From Carex sylvatica (taxonomy: Eukaryota; Streptophyta; Magnoliopsida; Poales; Cyperaceae), in assembly GCA_964058845.1 (NCBI GenBank), contig CAXKVR010000380.1, forward strand, positions 1 to 64,000: 64,000 bases of DNA, in the 5' to 3' direction. The notes below the pieces were generated by a model. The model was not told the origin of the DNA. It searched no databases and worked only from the letters and a program-made list of their open reading frames with translations. Shown here piece after piece: positions 57,388 to 64,000 of this stretch; within the stretch, counting starts at the first letter, position 1, and every line of letters starts with the position of its first letter. The position numbers and the translations under genes were made by a program.

Positions 57388-60142
57388 CGTTATAAATTTT
57401 TACAATTAATATTTTTAAGTTTTTTAAAAGTAAGAATTGAAAATCGTGCTGACGAAATAAAAATTTTAATTTTAAAATAATGTTTCCCTTGATAAGCAAG
57501 TCTAATGTTGACTTTAAAATACGTCTCGAGTTCGCTAAGAATCGAAACCGCGTCGGAAATACGAAGTTTTGGACCTTTTTAGGTCCAGTGCGTCTGCACT
57601 AGTGGTGAGTGCGGATGACCGATCCGCACTGCATCCTGTTTTTCTTTAAAAGATTTTCTAAAATTCTTCTAGTGCGTCCACACTGGTGCAGAGTGCGGAT
57701 GGATGATCCACACTGACTCAATTTCTGTATTGGCTGAATTTTTTTAAAATCTGACAAGTTCTGAGTGCGAGTGTCTTGACCCGCACTGAAATTTAATGCG
57801 GACGCATTAGGCTCAGACTTTTTCTTGTTCAGTGTCGTTTTCATGAGAATTTGACTAAGTACTGAGTGTGTTCGCACTGTACGTGAGTGCGTTCGCACTG
57901 TACGTGAGTGCGTCCGCACTGGGGTATTTTTCTGTGTTGTTTTGAACTGCCAAAATTCTGCCAAGTACTGAGTGCGGGTGGTCGACCCGCACTGAATTGA
58001 AGTGCGTCCGCACTCAGGATGTCTTTTAACCAAAACTCAAATTTTCTTTTTTCTCTTTCTCTCTTTCCCCCTCCACCCCCTTCCCCGTTTTTCTGTGAGC
58101 TCCGCCCAAAGAGAGAAGAAAAGAGAGAGAGAGCTCTCTCTCCCTCTAAATCGCCCCAATGACCGGGAAATCGAAGGTAGAAGCGAGAAATTGATCGTAG
58201 ATCTCGTCTAACCCTCCCATTCGGTATTCCTTTATCTCATCTTCTCTCTCAAAACCTCAAATTTTCTCGATTGCTCGGGTTTTCATTTTAAACTCAAGAT
58301 TTGTGTTTGAATTGCTTGTAGACTAGTCCCTTGAGCTTCTTTGATTGTTATTTGTCGATTCTTTTCCTGATTCCACCTCAATTTTGAATTTTGACTTTTA
58401 GGGTTTCGTGCCAAAACTGAAAGTGAGCATAATCGTTAATTGATTAGTTTAATCTAACCAATTAGACTTGTAATCGGTAGGGTTACCTCTTGATCCTGAA
58501 ATGCTAGAATGTGTAACGGTTAATTTGAGGTTTCGACCAAATTAGGGTTAATCAATCGGTAAAATGAATTGTTACGGGAATCAAAAATAGAGAACCGGTA
58601 CATTAACTGTTACCAAATGAAAATTGGATATGGTTTAAAGGACCTAGATTTAAATGTGTGGAGTTTTAGGGATTTTGAGTAGGAAAGAAAGATTCAAAAG
58701 AATCGATACTAAAGCATAGGAATTGGTTAAGGAATGTGTAAACCATTAAATGAACTCGAGTAAGTATCTCGACCGTTAAACCAGTATTAAGCCAAGTATA
58801 CGTGTAATATAGGTGTAGGCTCGGTCGAGCAAGAATTCGAGGGACATTTCGAGACGTCTGATCCGTAATTACGCAATACGCTTGTCATACACATGTGCGG
58901 AATTCTTGGACTTGTTTAATATTTCATTTTCAGGAATTAAACTGTTTATTCGTTTGTCATGTTGTATATCTGATTGATTGCATCATTGAATTGCGTAAAT
59001 CATTTGCATAGTCCAAATCAAATTAAACTCGAATTGAATTGACTTGAATGATTTTCATATTGGTATGGTTGTTGGTTGTGTCGATCTGTTATGATCTGAT
59101 TATGGTTGAGAGTCACCACGAACGGATGATTGAGAATGTGTATGTGTGTGGATTTACGAAGTTGAGCTGTGATAGCTGACTTTGATCATAGGATCCTTCT
59201 AGCGCTTTAGGAGAACGGCCCTCATGGTTTTCCAGTACCGGTTGGGATGAGGGGTGGGTGATTGTATTGATATTGATTGTGATTGTGATTGTGATCGTGG
59301 GTGACATGTGTAACGTCTGTGGCTCGGTGGCATTCTCCTACGTGTTAATGCGTTTAGACGGTCAGTTGACTATTACGACAATTGGAATGATTTCAAAGTG
59401 AATTTTATTTATATGATTGAAACCAGACCTTAGAAAACAGTTAAGCCAAGAGATTACAGATGGGTGTCAGATAAAGGGTCCAACTCAGTGGAACATTTGT
59501 AGGTGTCAGTAACCCTACAGACGAGGGTCAGATAAAGGGTCCAGCTCGAAAGAACATCTGTAGTGGCTACAAGCCCTAATAAATGAGTTAAGCCAAACAT
59601 GTATGTTTGTTTGTTTGAACTTCATTTTGAAAATTCCGTTAACTATGATTCATTTGATATGATTGTTGTCGAGCATTTGCATTCTTTTATTTATGACTAT
59701 GTATCTGTTTGAACTGCTATTGTTGGAATTTCATTTTTTAATATGGATTTTGATTGCAAGTCCAATAATTTAAACTGTGGTAAATTCGCACTTAGAATTT
59801 ATTCTCAACCACACCCTTCGGGATATTTTACAGGTTCTGGTGCGACTGATTCTGGAGAGGCACCCGACTAGTAGGCCTTTGGTAGTATACCCTTAAATGA
59901 CTCTAGATAATTATATATATTTTGTTTTATAGCTTTAGAGTAGGCTTTATGGTTAGTATCCAGATAAGATACTTTTAATGTATTAAACTCTGACCAGACT
60001 GTTTACTTTGATTCATATATTTATGAACTTAGTTTTCATATTATTGTGTTGTGAATTGGTGATTGAAATGTGAACCACCTTGTAAGCGTACGCAGAGTTG
60101 TATACTTATGGCGGAGGACTGTCGCGACCACAGGGTGTGACA
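57388..60142 (+). mobile_element. Solo LTR, Ty3/gypsy (Tekay/Del-like), 2755 bp
   Basis: AATAC is duplicated at 57383-57387 and 60143-60147, and removing one copy plus the insert restores the copy A sequence without a gap. The left end reads CGTTATAAAT, one transition away from the usual TG; the right end is ...GGGTGTGACA. Inside are a palindrome-rich upstream part (57589-58020), a CT-rich leader-like tract (58040-58150) and a 60-bp tandem repeat with CAGATAAAGGGTCCAACTC (59465-59578). The last part, GTCGCGACCACAGGGTG, is the style of end I know from large plant Ty3/gypsy LTRs. No gag-pol and no second LTR, so it is a recombination remnant. The clade name is tentative. Confidence 0.65.
57589..58020. 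repeat. Cluster of short GC-rich palindromes in the LTR
   Basis: About ten imperfect palindromes of the form AGTGCG-N-CGCACT: for example GTGCGGATGACCGATCCGCAC at 57610, GTGCGTTCGCAC twice near 57880-57900 with GTACGTGA spacers, and GTGCGGGTGGTCGACCCGCAC at 57971. Stem sequences are constant and loops vary. Confidence 0.85.
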
Positions 60143-62049
60143 AATACCTTCTTTACCATTTTAGGGACAAATGCTTTTCAAAAAACTTGCTAATATAATT
60201 GACTGACAACCTACCAAGAATTAATTTATTAATCTCACAATTCATCCGAAAATTTTCAGTTACCATCTTTATTTCGAAATTCTGACCATATCATTAATAT
60301 TTAAATTTTTTAAAACTTATCATGAAACTCACAATTGCACATGACTTGAAGGTCATGCACAGCTCTGAGCTGCAAACTAACAGCTAGTCATGACTGAGCT
60401 GCGCATGACCTTAGCATTTCAATTAATCCACAAAGACAAAGGTTGAAATATATAATTGAACCCCCACCATTATTCATAAGATCGTACTAAATATCAATTA
60501 TATTATTCAAATAGGATCCACAATTTAAATTATTTATATAGATCATACTAAAAGAAATCAAACTATACAATTCTCAATACTAAAACAATATAAGTTCAAA
60601 TGGGACCCACCAATTTAAGAGGGTAAGATGCATACAAACTAGTCATGCGCAGTTTAGAGTGGGTGATTAAGTATGAATTTTTCAGAGATCAATAGAAAAA
60701 TCATAATTTTTAAATATTAAAATTGTGATTAAAAAATTTCGGCACAATTTATAAAATGGAGATCATGTGCCAGAACTTTTAGAGATCAAATCAATTCATT
60801 GGACTCAGTGGAATTACATAAATGAGTAGTTTACCATTATTTTTCTTTTCTTTTTTAAATTATATTTTTAGTTATTTCATTTTCTTTAATTAACGACACA
60901 AAATTTCTGAATCACATGTGAATCTTTTGCAAGACGGATTTCAAATATGATCAGCCGCTTTTTTAAAATTAATAATATATAAATAATGACTTGATCCCAA
61001 TCATTTTGTCTGTAAAAATAGAACATAATTAGCGTTGTAAATTTCCAACCATTGATTACTTCTCGAAGAATTGATAATTCAGTTCTAAATTAATATAGCC
61101 GAAATTTTTTAATTCAAATTTTACGTCACTTTCCTACCAATTATATATTAGTTAGAAAAAAAATAGAAAGCTTGACACATGCAGAAACTAGTCAAATGAC
61201 TTGACTTCATGTTCATTGCATTTAACTTATTTCCACGAATTGTAAATTTACTTAATTTTCTAGTATTTTTGTAAAAGTTGCTTTATAGCATAACCCCAAT
61301 TCCAGCTTCTAGTTAAATTGCATTATTCAACCAAAAGTTTGTCCCTGCCAATGATAATTAAAGTTGCTTTATAGCATAACCCCAATTCCAGCTTGGGTGG
61401 GGATGTATTGACTTTTAGACTTACAATTTTGAATATTGTGTTGAATACTATTTATAATTTGAAAAATAACAATAATTAGCTTAATATTATGTATATCATA
61501 TATATATATATAATATATGAGGTAGGGTTCAAATGTCTCATGTATTTTATATCTCATCGTGTCTCATGTTCTTTATAATTATTTTCAAAGTTTAAATAGC
61601 TAATCTGAACAACTCAACATGATCTATGTATTAAAATATGCTTGGAGCTCAAATATTATTTTTTTTTTGAAAATTTTATACAACTTTTAGATAGGCATCC
61701 AAAAATTAACAGAAAAAAATTTACTTATCTAGAAATAATATAATGTCTTAAAAAATATATATATAATTTGGTCTCCAAGCACATTTTAATATGGAGATCA
61801 TATTGAGCAGTTTAGATCGACTATTTAAATTTTGAAAACGAAGGTAAGGATCTTAAAAATCACAATGAGGCATTTTGACAATCCTGATCAATATACACAA
61901 AATATTATAAAATTTGATGCAAGTGTCACTATTCATTAAATGACTTAAAAATCACAACATTAATAATGACATTTTGATAAACTACAAATCACATTCTAAT
62001 TAAATGAAAATTGATGTACAAACCATTAATTTGAATCGTCAAAAGTAAT
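60143..62049 (+). repeat. Segmental duplication copy B, main part
   Basis: It starts AATACCTTCTTTACCATTTT at the LTR edge and follows copy A in order. It is longer than copy A because of extra sequence at about 60250-60870 (including GGTCATGCACAGCTC/GAGCTGCGCATGACC, an inverted pair) and the MITE at 61521-61889. An ATAGCATAACCCCAATTCCAGCTT direct repeat (61288 and 61372) is another local change. Confidence 0.8.
61521..61889. mobile_element. Family A MITE in copy B, with empty site in copy A
   Basis: The interior has CTAATCTGAACAACTCAACATG against TATTGAGCAGTTTAGATCG and ATTTGGTCTCCAAGCACATT. The flanks AATATATGA (61512-61520) and AATATACAC (61890-61898) match at 7 of 9 positions. Copy A reads straight through at about 57187-57205, so the element arrived after the duplication. 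Confidence 0.75.
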
Positions 62050-62111
62050 ATTTGGTAGGATTTTTTTTTAAGGTTAGTGACATATATTGCCAGCTAACAA
62101 TTGTATTGATA

Positions 62112-62232
62112 AATATAATATTTACATGGTATTTGGTAAGAATTTGATGTATTCTTTTTTTTGAGTAAAGGTTAATATAATATTTACATGGTATTTGGTA
62201 AGAATTTGATGTATTTTTTTTTTTTAATAAAG
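62112..62232. repeat. 61-bp tandem duplication
   Basis: AATATAATATTTACATGGTA with the TTTGGTAAGAATTTGATGTA that follows occurs at 62112 and again at 62173. Near-identical apart from T-run length. Confidence 0.9.
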
Positions 62233-62909
62233 GTTGAAGATTAAACCATCCAACTATTTAATATCCTTGTTAATATAACAAAGGATTTTTCCCATTAGAA
62301 TTTCGAACTTGATATATTCTTTGTTGGGTATGAAGAAAATTTATATAACAAGTCCAACTCAGCACATCCTGCTGCATATGAATTATTTACAAATTATTTT
62401 CTCAATTTCAGTACATATTTTATAAATAAAATGTTCAACTTGATTATGTTTGAATAGAAATTTTAAATAACAACTCCAAGTCATACATCTTGAATTCCAT
62501 GTTGAAATATTACATTTATAAATTATTTTTCTAATTTCAGTGCATATATACTAATTAATTAATACATGTGGATCCCGGATTCCATATTGATATTATAAAT
62601 TATGTTTCCAATTTCCGTACATTAATTTTGAAAAGTAATTGAATTTTTCAACTTGATTATGTTTGAATGCATCAGAATATAACACCAATCAAAAGAATAA
62701 TAACATTATTTTGAATAATATTAGCGAAGAAATGATTGAAAAAAAGTAATTAGTTAATAGCATAACCTTAATTTACCATATTCTAATGCGCGTTAATTAT
62801 TTCCGTTTCAATTTTGTCACTACCGTTTAAATTGCTATATATCTACCTAGTTAGCTGTATAATTGTATGATGGTATATATTTAATATGAGGAGGGATCCA
62901 CTTACACTC
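62233..62909. other. Intergenic DNA, nothing recognised
   Basis: AT-rich and non-coding. Confidence 0.5.
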
Positions 62910-63239
62910 TTTTTTGGTGACACCGATCGGATTACACTCTATATTTTCAAAGTCTAAATAATCGATTCAAATCGTTCAATATGATGGATATGTTAAAATG
63001 TGCTTGCAGATGAAATTTTATACATTTTTTTAAATTTATTTACTATTTATTAAGATGGGTACGAAAATTCAATTGTCTAAATATAGCGATTTTGTTATTC
63101 ATAAAAAAAAAAAATCAAAAAAATATAAAATTTAATATGCAACGTTTTAATATATCCATTATGTTGAACGGTTTGAATCGACTATTTAAACTTTAAAAAC
63201 TTTAAATATAGAGAGTGTAATTCGGTGTCACCAAAAAAT
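62910..63239. mobile_element. Foldback MITE, family A
   Basis: The ends are TTTTTTGGTGACACCGATCG and the inverse of TTCGGTGTCACCAAAAAA, followed by ATTACACTCTATA on the inner side. The interior has ATCGATTCAAATCGTTCAAT against GTTGAACGGTTTGAATCGAC. Confidence 0.7.
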
Positions 63240-63420
63240 ATATAATCGGCTCATTTAATATATTATCAATGCTTATCATTGATTTCATGAGAATGGTCAA
63301 TAGTCGTATACATGTCACATGTGTGTATTTGGTAAGAATAGGATATATTTACCCCTTCACCATTCTATGTATGAACTTAACAACTCGATCCCAAGTCTTA
63401 CATAACTGTTTCCAATTATG

Positions 63421-63819
63421 TGGGGGTGCAAACGGATCGGATAATTTTTTTTGAAAACTTTCGCAGAAGCAAAGTTGTGAGGAGGAATCGAACTCTCGAT
63501 TTTTTAGTACAACAATTCTAGAACTTTTTCTTAATTAATTGTACTACTTCCCCTTTCTCACGGATCAGATAATTAATATTCGAATCTGTATCCAAAAATT
63601 AGATATAAATATTTAATATCCGAATATATGTACAAATATAGTTTCGAGTTTTAATTATCAGTATTTAAATATTAGATATATATCATATAGTTTAATATAT
63701 ATGTATATAACTAGCTACGAATATTCTATATTCAATCAGTATCCGTACTTAAAAATAAAAACATGTACGGATATGATTTTACCACTATCCAATCTATATC
63801 TGATTCGTCTGCACCCCTA
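63421..63819. mobile_element. hAT-like MITE (TSD CAATTATG) carrying a SINE
   Basis: TGGGGGTGCAAACGGATCGG and the inverse of TCTGCACCCCTA are the ends. CAATTATG is duplicated perfectly (63413-63420 and 63820-63827). The GGATACGG-type interior is AT-shifted and interrupted by the SINE at 63447-63559. Confidence 0.85.
63447..63559 (-). mobile_element. tRNA-derived SINE, 113 bp, nested in the hAT-like MITE
   Basis: On the minus strand the insert begins GAGAAAGGGGAAGTAGTACA and has a polymerase III B box AGTTCGATTCC (one off the consensus GGTTCGANNCC). An A-box-like TAGTACAATTAA lies about 50 nt before it. It ends in an A-run. The flanks ACGGATCGGATAATT (63432-63446) and ACGGATCAGATAATT (63560-63574) are a 15-bp duplication with one difference. 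No family name is assigned. Confidence 0.7.
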
Positions 63820-63827
63820 CAATTATG

Positions 63828-64000
63828 TGTCCTTATCAATTAATAGTTGTGTAATTTCAAATAAATTACATTTAGCAAACAGTTGTGTGTAAATGGATCC
63901 ATACAAGTTGATAAATTCAATATTATTAAACATTGACTTGGAATTAAACTGAATTAATTTTGTTGTATGAAAATGTGGTTTTACATTTGTTAATCAATAA
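63828..64000. other. Intergenic DNA at window edge
   Basis: Nothing recognised. Confidence 0.55.

Noticed and set aside
57380..57389. LTR start at the TG of TGTAATACCG
   Set aside because: That boundary leaves no target duplication and a 3-base gap against copy A; the AATAC boundary gives a gapless match, with CG in place of TG at the terminus.
57589..58020. CRISPR-like array
   Set aside because: The repeats are palindromic and irregularly spaced, and the setting is a plant LTR; no cas genes.
57599..58033. 144-codon minus-strand frame with Arg-Thr-His-Ser repeats
   Set aside because: The repeats come from the palindrome cluster of the LTR; there is no other support for a protein.

Overview
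The window is nuclear DNA from a flowering plant. It is AT-rich and gene-poor, and both recognisable genes are split by GT-AG introns. Almost everything else is transposon debris of plant types: Mutator-like (MULE), hAT-like and CACTA inverted-repeat elements, an RTE-type LINE, poly(A) retroposons and a Ty3/gypsy-like solo LTR. Wording in the cinnamoyl-CoA reductase (for example the VRNPDDPKN and YVDVRDVA stretches) reminds me of monocot proteins, but that is recollection, not a phylogeny.

Genes. Only two are supported, and they are convergent neighbours. At 34976-36328 (+) there is a three-exon COA6-like gene for a 106-aa mitochondrial intermembrane-space copper/cytochrome-c-oxidase assembly factor with CX9C and CX10C pairs. 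Its promoter carries five TGGGC(C/T) site II motifs. At 37476-41395 (-) there is a complete five-exon cinnamoyl-CoA reductase (CCR, 344 aa), the first committed enzyme of monolignol synthesis. A TATA-like box, an AC-I (ACCTACC) element and a CCAAT box lie just upstream of it. The two genes have unrelated roles and share only the 1.15 kb between their 3' ends.

Layout. 1-14.2 kb: mixed MITEs (several nested), retroposed 3' ends, hAT-like simple-repeat elements and a decayed RTE LINE (12.0-13.6 kb). 14.2-19 kb: two nests, a hAT-like element inside another, and a 2.55-kb non-autonomous CACTA element (TSD CAC) inside a further inverted-repeat element. 19-31 kb: sparse intergenic DNA with a seven-unit tandem array, a 503-bp MULE-type foldback element, a CACTA end, and a nearly perfect 78-bp-arm palindrome at 30953-31114. 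31-37 kb: MITEs crowd around and inside the COA6-like gene. 37-44 kb: CCR and its promoter. 45-53 kb: hAT-like elements and two long-TIR MULEs with perfect 9-bp TSDs. 53-64 kb: tandem repeats, then a 1-kb head-to-tail segmental duplication. Its second copy was hit by a 2.75-kb solo LTR and by a MITE, and the first copy preserves both empty sites. The window ends with a hAT-like MITE carrying a SINE.

I did not find a new multi-gene system. The most unusual signals are the long fresh palindrome, the dated tandem duplication, the palindrome cluster in the solo LTR, and a set of hAT-like elements whose ends match while their interiors are built from different short repeats.
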